Assembly (NCBI RefSeq): GCF_900102025.1
Contig: NZ_FNAU01000004.1
Coordinates: 62,001-126,000, forward strand
Reading direction: 5' to 3'
DNA from: Actinobaculum suis
GTDB taxonomy: Bacteria; Actinomycetota; Actinomycetes; Actinomycetales; Actinomycetaceae
DNA length: 64,000 nt
In this document: piece by piece, positions 24,912 through 33,930 of the stretch
How positions within the stretch are numbered: position 1 is the stretch's first letter
Layout of the letters: each line of letters opens with the position of its first letter
Position numbers and translations under genes: made by a program
The notes under the pieces: generated by a model
Databases searched by the model: none
What the model was told of the DNA's origin: nothing
What the model saw: only the letters and a program-made list of their open reading frames with translations

Positions 24912-26999
24912 TTAAATCCAGCTGGAAAGCCACATATGTGCCTGCCAGAACCAGCGCGGCACCGTCATTCCCGTCCAAATTGGATACCAGAAAGCCGCGA
25001 AAAGCACAATAACTACTGAGGTCGCGGCGAAGATACGGCGCCCGCGCGGAGTAATGGTAACGGGCGCGGTCACTTCCCGTGCGGGAAGAGAACCAGTGAG
25101 GAACGCTATTCCGTAGGTGAGGGCGAGTACCGTAAAGGGGAGAAGCGCGACGGCGTAGAACTGGAAAATTGTGCGATTGGCGTACAAGAACCAGGGCAAC
25201 CAGGTAGCCGCATAGCCGGCGAGGATCGTCCACGCCCGCCAGTCGCGCCGCCAGAAAGCGCCGAAAAGCACGACGCCGAGTGCCAGGACGGCTGGCCACC
25301 ACACCGCAATATTTCCGATAGAAGTAATTGCTTCCACGCATTCATGGCCTTGCTGGCACACTTGCCGCATACGTTCGTCGTCGCTCCCTACCCAATAGAA
25401 AGAAACTGGGCGCAACTGGAGTGGCCACTCCCAGGCTTGCGACATATACGTATGCTCTGAAGAAAGATGGGTGTGGAACTCCATCATCTTCGCGTGGTAG
25501 GCGAGCCAGTTATTGAAAGCTTGGGGCAGGAAGGAAAACTGCGGGGCGTGATAAGCCTGCATATCGGCCGCTACCTGCGCGGGCGTCCAGGAACGCATAA
25601 ATCCGTGGGGGTTGGTAAACCAGGGCAACCAGGCCGCCAAGTAGGTGAGCAGGGTGGTGGGGACGAGCCACAAAAAAGCGGGGAGACCTTCCCGGAAAAT
25701 GCCGGCACTGAACCAGCGGCGCACGCCAACGCTACGCCGGGCCTCGCAACCCCACGCGAAAACGAGGATGCCGCCTACCGCTACCGCATAAAAACCGGAC
25801 CATTTCACGCCGCAAGCCATCCCGAACAGCAGGCCGGCAACCAGCAACCAAGGGCGGCAGAAAACCGCCGGGCCCCAGGCACTAGCCGGAGAAAACTGTT
25901 CCGAATCGGGCCCTAATTCCGCGGTTTTAGCGGCAGGCACTAATTCCGCGGTTTCGGTGGAAACAGAACTATTATGCGCGGGCGCGGCGGCGCGCGGTGC
26001 CGGGCAGCTGGTTCGTTCTTGTTTCCCCGCATCAGAAGCCGGGGCAAGCGGTACCGAAAGCGGTTTGCGGCGCAGGGGTGAGCGGGCCACACGCTGGGCC
26101 AGGGTGGCGCGCGTGGCCTCACGATCGCGCAGAATCGCCCAGAAACCGGCGAGAATAAAGAAGGCCAAGATGTTATCTAGTAGCCCGGTGCGGGAAAGCA
26201 CAATCCCCATACCATCTAGGGCCATCGCTAGGCCCGCAAAACCGGCGAGGGTAGGGGAGCGGAAGAGCCGCAAAGCTACCCGCACCAGCAACATCACGGC
26301 AAAAACCCCGATGAGCGCGGTAGCAAACCGCCACCCGAAAGCACTCTGCTGTCCAAACAGGGCTTGCCCGGCTGCCATTATCCATTTCCCGAGCGGAGGA
26401 TGTACTACATAGTCGCCGCCGGTTTGCTGCATGGAATAATCACCGGCGGCAAAGAGCGCATCATTTTCGGTGCCGCCCTCCCAATCGGCTTCGTAGCCGA
26501 GCCGCAACAAAGAATTCGCGCCCTTCACATAGTAGGTTTCGTCGAAAATAAGTTGGTGCGGGTGGGCCAGGCCCACAAATCTGACTAACGCGGCCACCAG
26601 GCCGGTGGCGAGCGTCACCAACCAGCCGGCCCGCGCTTGCGCCCGGGGTAACAGGCGCTGCCCCGCCCCCGCGATTCCCAAGCGACCGCGCAGACTGTTC
26701 TCAAAGTGACCGGCGGTAATGTGTGGCAACTGCACAGTTTGCGGTTGGGGTACGGATGAATCCGGTGTACTTGCGGTGGGTGTACTTGCGGGCATGTTCG
26801 CGCTAGGAGCAGTACTTGCGGCGGGCGCGTTTGCACTGGACGCGTTTGCACTGGGCGCGTTCGCGTTGGATGCGTTCGCGTTGGAGGCGTTCGCGTTGGA
26901 GGCGTTTGCGTTGGGCGTGCCGGCGCCGGTGTTAGATACGCCCGTGCGCGGCATGCCTGCACCGGGCACGGAAGCAGGGTTTTGCTCTTGGTGGCTCAC
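24912..26999 (-). CDS. pmt: Protein O-mannosyltransferase (GT39, polyprenyl-phosphate-mannose dependent)
   Basis: A 695-residue multi-spanning enzyme with GT39 hallmarks: FDETYYVKGANS with the catalytic acidic residue (about 151) and VVHPPLGKWIM in the first loop, then a dozen membrane segments. In actinobacteria it mannosylates secreted proteins, moving mannose from polyprenyl-phosphate-mannose across the membrane. Its divergent neighbour rsmI matches the Rv1002c-Rv1003 arrangement. The GTG start precedes a roughly 80-residue tract of NANAS repeats encoded by 15-18 bp tandem DNA units. A second disordered insertion (about residues 320-375) lies between membrane segments. Confidence 0.9.
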   Translation of the reverse strand: MSHQEQNPASVPGAGMPRTGVSNTGAGTPNANASNANASNANASNANAPSANASSANAPAASTAPSANMPASTPTASTPDSSVPQPQTVQLPHITAGHFENSLRGRLGIAGAGQRLLPRAQARAGWLVTLATGLVAALVRFVGLAHPHQLIFDETYYVKGANSLLRLGYEADWEGGTENDALFAAGDYSMQQTGGDYVVHPPLGKWIMAAGQALFGQQSAFGWRFATALIGVFAVMLLVRVALRLFRSPTLAGFAGLAMALDGMGIVLSRTGLLDNILAFFILAGFWAILRDREATRATLAQRVARSPLRRKPLSVPLAPASDAGKQERTSCPAPRAAAPAHNSSVSTETAELVPAAKTAELGPDSEQFSPASAWGPAVFCRPWLLVAGLLFGMACGVKWSGFYAVAVGGILVFAWGCEARRSVGVRRWFSAGIFREGLPAFLWLVPTTLLTYLAAWLPWFTNPHGFMRSWTPAQVAADMQAYHAPQFSFLPQAFNNWLAYHAKMMEFHTHLSSEHTYMSQAWEWPLQLRPVSFYWVGSDDERMRQVCQQGHECVEAITSIGNIAVWWPAVLALGVVLFGAFWRRDWRAWTILAGYAATWLPWFLYANRTIFQFYAVALLPFTVLALTYGIAFLTGSLPAREVTAPVTITPRGRRIFAATSVVIVLFAAFWYPIWTGMTVPRWFWQAHMWLSSWI

Positions 27000-27213
27000 G
27001 TCAGGATTCTATCGAGCTACGCCAGGTTAGGGGTGAACCGCACCCGGCGCTTGCCCAACCACAGTGTGCGCATGGCGCCAGTTCTGGCCCGCTTAAAGCG
27101 TGTGGTTAGTACCGGTTCTGCTGTGCTTCGTATTGTGCATGGCAAGCAGGCAATCCCTTTGACCCAGTGTCAACAAAGCAAGGGTAGTCCCGTACCCGTT
27201 TACACTGGGGGGC

Positions 27214-28062
27214 ATGGATATGCGCGAAACCGGAAAACTTGTGGTGGCGGGAACTCCTATAGGTAACGACGCCGATGCCAGCCCGCGGCTTTTGGCAGCT
27301 ATGGCCGAGGCGGATGTGATCGCGGCGGAAGATACGCGGCGGTTCATGAATCTCGCGGGTCGCTTGGGGGTGCAACCATCCGGCCGTGTGCTTTCCTATT
27401 TTGAGCACAATGAATCCGAGCGCGGGCCGCAACTCATTGCGGATATTGAGCAAGGTGCTACCGTCCTGCAAGTTTCTGATGCGGGAATGCCCGCGGTTTC
27501 CGATCCGGGCTACCGTTTGGTAGCGCGCGCTCGGCAAGCAGACCTTCCCGTGGAAGTAATACCGGGCCCTTCCGCGGTACTCACCGCACTGGTAGCGAGC
27601 GGGCTTATGAGTGACAGGTTTACTTTCGAAGGTTTCTTGCCGCGCAAAGATGGCGAACGCCAAGCCGTATTACAAAGGCTACAGGGCGAGGAACGCACCA
27701 TGATCTTCTTTGAATCACCGCGCCGCCTGCCCGCCACTTTGCAAACCCTGGCAACAGTTTTCGGAGAAAGCCGGCAGGCCGCGGTATGCCGCGAACTAAC
27801 GAAAACCCATGAAGAAGTAGTGCCGGGAGAGCTGGGCTTTTTGGCCGAAAAGTTCGCGGGGGAAGTGCGGGGAGAAATTGCGCTGGTAGTAGCTGGTGCA
27901 GACCCGGCCGAAAAAGCCGCACAATTACAGCCGGCCGCAGTGGCCGAAGTGCAAGAACTAGCCGCGCTCGGGGTGCGGCTAAAAGACGCTGCCGCCTTTA
28001 TTGCCCGGCACACAGGCCTGCGGAAAAACGAACTTTACCGGGCCGCGCTCGCGGAGAAATAA
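27214..28062 (+). CDS. rsmI: 16S rRNA (cytidine1402-2'-O)-methyltransferase
   Basis: A 282-residue SAM-dependent tetrapyrrole-methylase-fold enzyme: [15 protein letters not shown] at the N-terminus, [31 protein letters not shown] and [16 protein letters not shown] are all RsmI signatures. It modifies 16S rRNA in the decoding centre. ATG 27214 follows a GGGGGG ribosome-binding site; ATG 27220 is also possible. It is divergent from pmt, as in mycobacteria. Confidence 0.93.
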   Translation: MDMRETGKLVVAGTPIGNDADASPRLLAAMAEADVIAAEDTRRFMNLAGRLGVQPSGRVLSYFEHNESERGPQLIADIEQGATVLQVSDAGMPAVSDPGYRLVARARQADLPVEVIPGPSAVLTALVASGLMSDRFTFEGFLPRKDGERQAVLQRLQGEERTMIFFESPRRLPATLQTLATVFGESRQAAVCRELTKTHEEVVPGELGFLAEKFAGEVRGEIALVVAGADPAEKAAQLQPAAVAEVQELAALGVRLKDAAAFIARHTGLRKNELYRAALAEK

Positions 28063-28114
28063 CGCGAAATAACGCCCGGCCACGGAGAGAAAACGCCCGT
28101 CCGCGAAAAAATAA
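28060..28114 (+). repeat. Degenerate GAAATAACGC repeats after rsmI
   Basis: The gene end (GAGAAATAACGC) is copied as GCGAAATAACGCCC and GCGAAAAAATAACGCCC, with TAA at 28060, 28070 and 28112. An intermediate copy at about 28086 (GAGAAAACGCCC) has lost its stop. Confidence 0.6.
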
Positions 28115-28132
28115 CGCCCGCATACATGAAAA

Positions 28133-28170
28133 CCCGGGCCGGAAACGCGGGTGCGCGTTTCCGGCCCGGG
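28133..28170. terminator. Bidirectional terminator between rsmI and the isochorismatase-fold gene
   Basis: A 17-bp perfect stem (28133-28149 with 28154-28170) and a GGTG loop separate the two convergent genes. On the minus strand it is followed by TTTTCATG, so it suits the minus-strand gene best. Confidence 0.75.
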
Positions 28171-28192
28171 ATGCGGGTAAAACTAGGCCATG

Positions 28193-29415
28193 CTATTTCT
28201 TGCCGTCGCCATCCGGGTTGAGCGGATCTACCTCAATATCGGAGAAGTCGAAATCGGCTTCGGAGGCCTCGGCGGAAAAGTCGGCATCGAGGTCGATGCC
28301 TGCTAAGGCTTCGTCGAACTCATCGCCCAAGAGGGCTTCGAGTTCATCATCAAATTCCTCTACCGCGCCGCTATTAATAGAGATAGGGGCCTCGGCATCG
28401 TCACCAGTTTCTGCGGCGGTTGCGGCCGCGCCGGCGGCCACAGAATCTGCAGCTGGCTTAGCCCTAGCCGCAGTATCCGTAGCTGCCGCGCTCTTAGCCT
28501 CAGGATCCGTAGCCTCCGTGCTATTAGCCCGGGAATCTCCCGCCGGGTGGGCGGTTTCTACCGGATCATCAATGCTGGGCAGATTGCGGGCGGATTTTTC
28601 AAGCTCGGCAAGGATTTCGTCATCCTTATTCCGCTCTGTTTTCTGGTAGTCCAGCTGGAAGTCCTCGTTGAAATCGTCGAAATCATCGTCGTCGTACACT
28701 TCGTATTCATCACCAGCGTGAATCGGCATCCGTAACCCGCCAGCGCTGGAACGAATTGGGAAACGCGAGGAAAACTCGAAGTCTTCATCCTCATCCTCGG
28801 GAAGAAGGCGATCTTCCGGTTCTACATAGAAATCAAAGGCGTGGGAAGAATCAATTTGTTCCACCCCTCCTTCATCCATTTCGAAGCGGGCCAGCACGCC
28901 GAGCTCTTCGGAGGTAGGAACCGTCAGGTCGGAAAAGACCCGAGTTTCAAAGCCGCGCCGCCGCGCATCCAAAGCCGTGGCCTTCACGCAATGAGATTCC
29001 GCAATGCCCACGATGTCTACATACTTGGTATCCAGATCGCGCAGGATTTCTTCCAGGGAATCACCCACGGAATCTTTCCCATCGAAACCGGAATATCCGG
29101 CCGAATACTGGCCTTTCTTCACGTACACGTCGATGGGCAAAGAAGCAATGGCATCATGCAACTCCGCCTCTTCCGTGCCGGCCACGCCATGCGGCGGCCA
29201 GGAATCTACATAGTCCGGATTATCGGAAAAATGTTTTCCGGGGTTAATATGCCAATCCTGCGTGGTGAGGATGAGATCATATTTATAGGCATTGTTCGTT
29301 ACGAAGTCAGCAATTCTTTCCGCTACCGCGTTTCCACCTTCGACGCCGAGGGCGCCGCCTTCGCAAAAGGTTTTCTGCACGTCCACGATGACGAGTACTC
29401 GAGAATCCTCAATCA
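28193..29415 (-). CDS. Isochorismatase-fold hydrolase (nicotinamidase-like) with a long acidic C-terminal extension
   Basis: Residues about 1-195 form a PncA-like cysteine hydrolase: catalytic Asp in VIVDVQKTF, candidate metal ligands in TTQDWHINPGKHF, Lys in VYVKKGQY, and nucleophile Cys in GIAESHCVKATALDA. This fits conversion of nicotinamide to nicotinate in NAD salvage. Family members are usually about 190-215 residues. Here about 200 extra residues follow, extremely acidic (runs such as EDEDEDFEF and DDDDFDDFNEDF) with an Ala/Asp/Thr linker. I chose the ATG at 29413-29415, preceded by GGGAGAGAG, over an upstream start at 29458. The tail is disordered and of unknown role. Confidence 0.83.
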
Positions 29416-29603
29416 TTATTCTCTCTCCCTGAATAGCGGGGTGCGGCCCTCTCACCAATAACTTACCTAATACGAATCAGGGCCGGCGCCGTGATTCTAT
29501 CGTGAAGCTCCGCCCGGGGCCAAGGGGCGATAAAGCCAAACATACGCAAAACCATGCCAGTATGCACGCGCCGAGGCAAATTCGTAGCGGTAGCCGCTGG
29601 CTG

Positions 29604-29672
29604 TTAGCGGTAGCCCCTAGTTGCGCGGGCAGCTGCTTAGCGGTGGCCGCTAGTTGTTGGCGGTAGCCGCTA
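29604..29672 (-). repeat. 33-bp period array with alternating stop codons
   Basis: On the minus strand stops lie at 29670-29672 (TAG, the gene stop), 29650-29652 (TAG), 29637-29639 (TAA), 29617-29619 (TAG) and 29604-29606 (TAA). The alternating 20 and 13 bp spacing gives a 33-bp repeat with two stops per unit, built from CGGCTACCGC-like and CAACTAGCGG-like blocks. Confidence 0.75.
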
Positions 29673-29966
29673 GATGCGGCGGGGGCGCCGCGGGAAAGGT
29701 GGGCGCCGTTCGTCGGAGGGGCGCAAACCAAGGAGGCCTTCTCCGGCGGCTTTGAGTTGCGCGGAAGTTTCTTCCGGATCGCCATGTACCACGACGACGT
29801 CCCGCGGGTACGCCTGCCCTCCTGCCTGCACGTGGCGAAGCCGGCGTTGTTGCGCTGCCGCTTCCGCCGCGCGTTCTGCGGCCGCCAATTGGGCCGGATC
29901 AGGCCCCGGGGAAACCCAATGCGGCCGCGCGCGGCGCGGCAAATGTAAAGAGGAATTAGCAGGCAT
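29670..29966 (-). CDS. Small conserved-looking hypothetical protein upstream of metG
   Basis: A 98-residue protein beginning MPANSSLHLPRRARPHWVSPGP, with an Ala/Glu/Gln-rich helix in the middle (LAAAERAAEAAAQQRR) and VVVVHGDPEETSAQL near residues 57-71. I do not recognise the family. Support for reality comes from the ATG with a weak GAGG site, a position divergent from metG, and the fact that its stop codon is the first of a stop-repeat array like those after known genes in this window. Overlapping reading frames of similar size look less natural. Confidence 0.55.
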   Translation of the reverse strand: MPANSSLHLPRRARPHWVSPGPDPAQLAAAERAAEAAAQQRRLRHVQAGGQAYPRDVVVVHGDPEETSAQLKAAGEGLLGLRPSDERRPPFPRRPRRI

Positions 29967-30098
29967 GGCCTCATTCTAAAGAACCGCCATCAAAAGACCC
30001 TGGGACGCCCAAACTCCGAATGTGATTTAGCTTGCGCGTTTGGTGGAGCTTTACTCTGCTGGGAATACTAGTGCCCCGAGCCGAGTAGGCTTAGGGGT

Positions 30099-31916
30099 AT
30101 GACGCATATTCTTTCCGCGGTTGCATGGCCGTACGCGAACGGCCCCCGCCATATCGGCCACGTAGCAGGTTTCGGTGTTCCCTCCGATGTTTTCTCCCGC
30201 TATATGCGAATGCGAGGGGAAAACGTGCTCATGGTTTCCGGTACCGATGAACACGGCACGCCCATCATGGTGGCGGCGGATAAAGAAGGCGTAACCGCGG
30301 AAGAAATTGCGGACCGTAATAACCGCATCATTGTGGAAGACCTCGTAGCCCTCGGCCTTTCCTACGATCTGTTTACACGTACCACCACCGTTAATCACGA
30401 GCGTGTGGTGCAGCAAATGTTCGAAACTTGCCGGGATAACGGCTACATGGTGATCCAAAAAACGCCGGTGGCGATCGACCCGGATACCGGCAACACCCTG
30501 CCCGATCGCTATATTGAAGGCACCTGCCCGCTGTGCGGCAACGCGGGAGCCCGCGGGGATCAATGCGATAACTGTGGCAACCAGCTTGACCCGCAAGATC
30601 TCATCGATCCGGTATCGAAGATTTCCGGGAAAACCCCACTTTTCCAAGAAACTGACCACTACTTCCTGGATCTTCCCGCACTGGCGGAGAGCCTGAGTAC
30701 GTGGTTAGACGGCGTCGAAAAAACTGGAGAATGGCGGCCTAACGTTATTTCCTTCTCCCAGCATTTACTGGAAGACGTTCGCCCGCGCGCAATGACTCGC
30801 GATATTACCTGGGGGATTCCGGTACCCGGGTGGGAAGATCAGCCCAATAAGCGGCTATATGTATGGTTCGACGCCGTTATCGGATACCTTTCCGCCTCGG
30901 TCGAATGGGCGCGGCGGCGGGAAAAGGCCGGCCAGGGGAGCGCTGCGGATTGGCGCCAGTGGTGGAATGATCCGCAGGCCCGCTCTTATTACTTTATGGG
31001 TAAGGATAATATTGTGTTCCATTCCCAGATTTGGCCGGCGGAAATCCTGGCCTATAACGGGGAAGGGAAACGCGGCGGCGAACCGGGCGAACTGGGCCGT
31101 TTGAACCTGCCCACCCAAGTGGTGGCATCCGAGTTCTTGACGATGGAAGGGAAGAAGTTTTCGTCGTCGAAAAATGTGGTGATTTATGTGCGTGACGTGC
31201 TGGAACGCTACCAGCCGGACGCCTTGCGCTACTTTATTTCGATTGCCGGCCCGGAAACTTCGGATGCTGATTTTACGTGGGCCGAATTTGTGCGGCGCAA
31301 TAATTCGGAACTGGTGGCCGGTTGGGGAAACCTCGTCAATCGGACGGCGGCGATGATCGCGAAGAATTTCGGGGAAATCCCGGAACCGAGCGAACTTGCC
31401 GATATTGATCGGGAACTGCTCGATAAGATCGAAGCCGGTTTCGAAGCCGTGGGGCAAAATATTGCGGCACACCACCAGCGTGCCGCCCTCACGCAGATTA
31501 TGCGGCTGGTGGGAGAAGCCAATGCGTATGTTTCCGCTACGGAGCCTTTCAAGATGAAAGATCCGGCGCAGCGCCCGCGCCTGGCCACGGTACTGCATAC
31601 TCTTGCCCAAGCGGTTTCGGATCTGAACACCATGATGAGCGTATTCCTACCGCATTCTTCGAATACGATTGACGCAGTAATGGGCGGGGCAGGCGATATC
31701 GCGCCCATGCCGCAACTGGTAGAAACCACGGATTTGGATTCGGGGAAGGCGTATCCGATCATTACTGGCGATTACACCAATCCGCGGCCGTGGAAGCGGC
31801 AACCGGTACAGGTAGGCACCCCAATTTCCAAACCGAAACCGGTGTTCCAAAAGCTGGATCCGGCCGTGGTAGAAGAAGAACTGGAAAGGCTGGGCCTGGG
31901 CGAAGAGGATGAGTAA
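30099..31916 (+). CDS. metG: Methionyl-tRNA synthetase
   Basis: A 605-residue class I synthetase that charges tRNA-Met. The HIGH motif is PRHIGHVAG (about residues 16-20), the zinc knuckles are CPLCGN and CDNCGNQ (about 145-160), the KMSKS equivalent is KKFSSSK (about 350), and the anticodon-binding helical domain follows. No C-terminal EMAP-like dimerisation domain is present, so this is the shorter form. Its 3' end overlaps tatD by 8 bp. Confidence 0.95.
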   Translation: MTHILSAVAWPYANGPRHIGHVAGFGVPSDVFSRYMRMRGENVLMVSGTDEHGTPIMVAADKEGVTAEEIADRNNRIIVEDLVALGLSYDLFTRTTTVNHERVVQQMFETCRDNGYMVIQKTPVAIDPDTGNTLPDRYIEGTCPLCGNAGARGDQCDNCGNQLDPQDLIDPVSKISGKTPLFQETDHYFLDLPALAESLSTWLDGVEKTGEWRPNVISFSQHLLEDVRPRAMTRDITWGIPVPGWEDQPNKRLYVWFDAVIGYLSASVEWARRREKAGQGSAADWRQWWNDPQARSYYFMGKDNIVFHSQIWPAEILAYNGEGKRGGEPGELGRLNLPTQVVASEFLTMEGKKFSSSKNVVIYVRDVLERYQPDALRYFISIAGPETSDADFTWAEFVRRNNSELVAGWGNLVNRTAAMIAKNFGEIPEPSELADIDRELLDKIEAGFEAVGQNIAAHHQRAALTQIMRLVGEANAYVSATEPFKMKDPAQRPRLATVLHTLAQAVSDLNTMMSVFLPHSSNTIDAVMGGAGDIAPMPQLVETTDLDSGKAYPIITGDYTNPRPWKRQPVQVGTPISKPKPVFQKLDPAVVEEELERLGLGEEDE

Positions 31917-32859
31917 AAAGAAATCCAAGCGGCATATTTTTCCGGATATTCCGGAACCACTTCCATACCCGGTGGTAGATAACCACACGCATATTACGGT
32001 GACCGGTGATCCCAACCGGGAAGACGGCACCGGGGAAGACGGCACCGGGGAAGACGGCCGGCCCCTAAGCGGGGCAGAACAAGTGCGGCGCATGGAAGCT
32101 GCCGGGGTGCGGCACGCGATTAGTTCCGGGTGCGAGATCGGCACGCTTCGCGGCACCGTGGAATTGGCCCGTGCTTTCCCGCAGTACATTAGCGCCGCGC
32201 TGGCAATCCATCCGAATGATGCGGCCTTGCATGCGGGAGTAACCGAACCGGGCCCGGATGGAATCGTCCACGGCCAGAATGCGGATCACTTAGCCTACAG
32301 TTTGGAAGAATCTGTGGCCGCGGTTGCCGAACTTGCCCGCACGGAAGAATGCGTGGTGAGCATTGGCGAAACCGGGTTGGACTATTACCGTACCGCGGAG
32401 GCCGGGAAGGCCGCCCAGCAGGAATCCTTCCGCATGCATATTGCCTTGGCAAAGGAACTGGATTTGCCGATGCAGATCCATGACCGGGAAGCCCACGCGG
32501 ATGTGATCGATATTCTGCGCCGGGATGGTGCTCCTGCTCGCACGGTTTTCCACTGCTATTCGGGAGATGTAGAAATGGCTCGCATCCTGGCCGAACAAGG
32601 CTGGTATGCGAGTTTTGCCGGCAATGTTACCTACCCGGCAAACACGGATTTTCGGGCGGCTTTGCAGGAACTACCTGCTCACCTCGTGCTTGTAGAAACC
32701 GACGCCCCATATCTGACGCCGCTTCCTTGGCGCGGGCACCCGAACGCCCCCTACGCGGTGGCCTACACCGTGCGTGCCACCGCAGAATATCGCGGCTTGG
32801 CACTAGATGTGTGGTGCCGCCAGCTCGATGCTAATACCCGCGAGGTATACGGCATCTAA
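31909..32859 (+). CDS. tatD: TatD-family metal-dependent DNase/hydrolase
   Basis: A 316-residue amidohydrolase-fold enzyme. Metal ligands are visible in VVDNHTHI (HxH), GETGLDYYR (Glu), QIHDREAH and FHCYSGD (His residues), and ETDAPYLTP (Asp). TatD proteins act as 3'-5' DNases or D-aminoacyl-type hydrolases in quality control. The start overlaps metG, so it is translationally coupled, as is common. An insert after the first metal site holds tandem EDGTG units (GEDGTGEDG, from 15-bp DNA repeats), an unusual tract of about 15 residues close to the active-site mouth. Confidence 0.9.
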   Translation: MSKKKSKRHIFPDIPEPLPYPVVDNHTHITVTGDPNREDGTGEDGTGEDGRPLSGAEQVRRMEAAGVRHAISSGCEIGTLRGTVELARAFPQYISAALAIHPNDAALHAGVTEPGPDGIVHGQNADHLAYSLEESVAAVAELARTEECVVSIGETGLDYYRTAEAGKAAQQESFRMHIALAKELDLPMQIHDREAHADVIDILRRDGAPARTVFHCYSGDVEMARILAEQGWYASFAGNVTYPANTDFRAALQELPAHLVLVETDAPYLTPLPWRGHPNAPYAVAYTVRATAEYRGLALDVWCRQLDANTREVYGI

Positions 32860-32873
32860 AGCTCGCGCGGTAC

Positions 32874-32888
32874 TAACGCGCGGTACTA
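32874..32888. repeat. Shared two-strand stop repeat between tatD and the membrane-protein gene
   Basis: GCGCGGTACTAAC occurs twice, 13 bp apart. On the plus strand it adds TAA at 32874 and 32887 after the tatD stop at 32857. On the minus strand the same CTAA gives TAG at 32886-32888 (the stop of the convergent gene) and 32873-32875. One short repeat therefore closes both genes. Confidence 0.6.
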
Positions 32889-33641
32889 ACGCGCCGCGGA
32901 TTGCAGCTTTGCGGCGCGGGCCAGGGCCACGATTTGCGCGAACCCGGTAACTATGAGTACGCCGGCACCTACCACGTAGACCCAAAAGCCCCACCCGTAA
33001 GCCGCACCGAAATCAATGGTGAGGCGTACGGCGTCGGCTCGGCAGAAAGCAAGGAGCGCCCCTGCCAGCACCGCGCCACCCAGCGGTACCAGTACCGCCG
33101 CAAGCGTGCTAAGCCTGCCGCGATAGAAAGCGAAAACGGCACCGATTATGGCCGCCACTATGCCGGCGAGCGCGAGGAGGAAGGGGAGATCGGCGTCCGT
33201 ATATATAAGGGTGGAGAGAAGGGTTTCTTCCGCGGTGCTACCCGCGTCTACTTGCCCGGTGAGTACCGGGAAGGTAAACAGCCCTATCGCTAACAACACG
33301 CCAAAGCACAGGTTGAAGACGCCGATACCGCGGGCCACGCGCGCGGTTTTGTTTTGCACCGGTGGGGTGGGTATGGAACCGTAAGGTGGGTAGGCTGGAT
33401 AGCCTTGCGCGGGGAAAGCTTGGTTTGTACCGGGATAGGCCGGGCTCGGATAGGCCTGCGGGCCCGGGTAGGCCTGTGTGCCCGGGTAAGACTGTGGACC
33501 TTGATAGGACTGTGGGCCTGGATAGGTGGTCTGGCGCGGATGCGCCGGGTTAGCGTAAGCCTGAGCCTGAGGGGCTGAGGTCGGGCTGGTTGGCGTGGCA
33601 CTTTGCCCGGATTCGTGCGGCTGGGACTCCGAATTGCTCAT
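32886..33641 (-). CDS. Four-helix membrane protein with Pro/Tyr/Gln-rich N-terminus
   Basis: From the ATG at 33639-33641 the protein starts with a disordered segment of about 100 residues rich in Pro, Gln and Tyr (repeats such as YPGPQAYP and YQGPQSYPG), then four hydrophobic helices (for example GVLLAIGLFTFPVLTG and LALAGIVAAIIGAVFAF). No catalytic motif is visible. Such Pro/Tyr-rich tails with a small helix bundle are common in actinobacterial envelope proteins of unknown function. It interrupts the tatD-rpfB order and is convergent with tatD. Confidence 0.7.
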   Translation of the reverse strand: MSNSESQPHESGQSATPTSPTSAPQAQAYANPAHPRQTTYPGPQSYQGPQSYPGTQAYPGPQAYPSPAYPGTNQAFPAQGYPAYPPYGSIPTPPVQNKTARVARGIGVFNLCFGVLLAIGLFTFPVLTGQVDAGSTAEETLLSTLIYTDADLPFLLALAGIVAAIIGAVFAFYRGRLSTLAAVLVPLGGAVLAGALLAFCRADAVRLTIDFGAAYGWGFWVYVVGAGVLIVTGFAQIVALARAAKLQSAAR

Positions 33642-33756
33642 AGGAATAAATCTAGAACACTCCGCTTCCAAAATGCCGGAAGTTCGCTTGTTGATCAGCT
33701 CGCTTGTTGGACTCACCACGGGCAGTAGCCAGAAGGTCACGATTTGATTACAATCG

Positions 33757-33782
33757 ATCTCGATTCGTTATAAATCCGAGAT
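33757..33782. promoter_or_regulatory. Inverted repeat with TATAA centre upstream of the wall-lytic gene
   Basis: ATCTCG (33757-33762) and CGAGAT (33777-33782) flank an AT-rich 14-bp centre containing GTTATAAAT. It lies in the 289-bp divergent gap and resembles an operator over a -10 element. The region down to 33930 could be a long leader, but I found no recognisable riboswitch. Confidence 0.35.
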
Positions 33783-33930
33783 ATTTCGGGTGGATCCGGC
33801 CGGGACCTAGTGGCAAAAACCGCTCCTAGAAACGGCGATTCATAGCTCGCAGAGCCCTAATATCTAGCATCTACGCAGTTAGATAGCCCAGAATGAACGG
33901 ATTTGTAGAAGGTTCGAGAAGGGGAAAGCT

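Noticed and set aside
33783-33930. Cyclic-di-AMP (ydaO-type) riboswitch before the RpfB-like gene
   Set aside because: Actinobacterial rpf genes often carry one, so I looked, but I could not match its conserved core in this leader.
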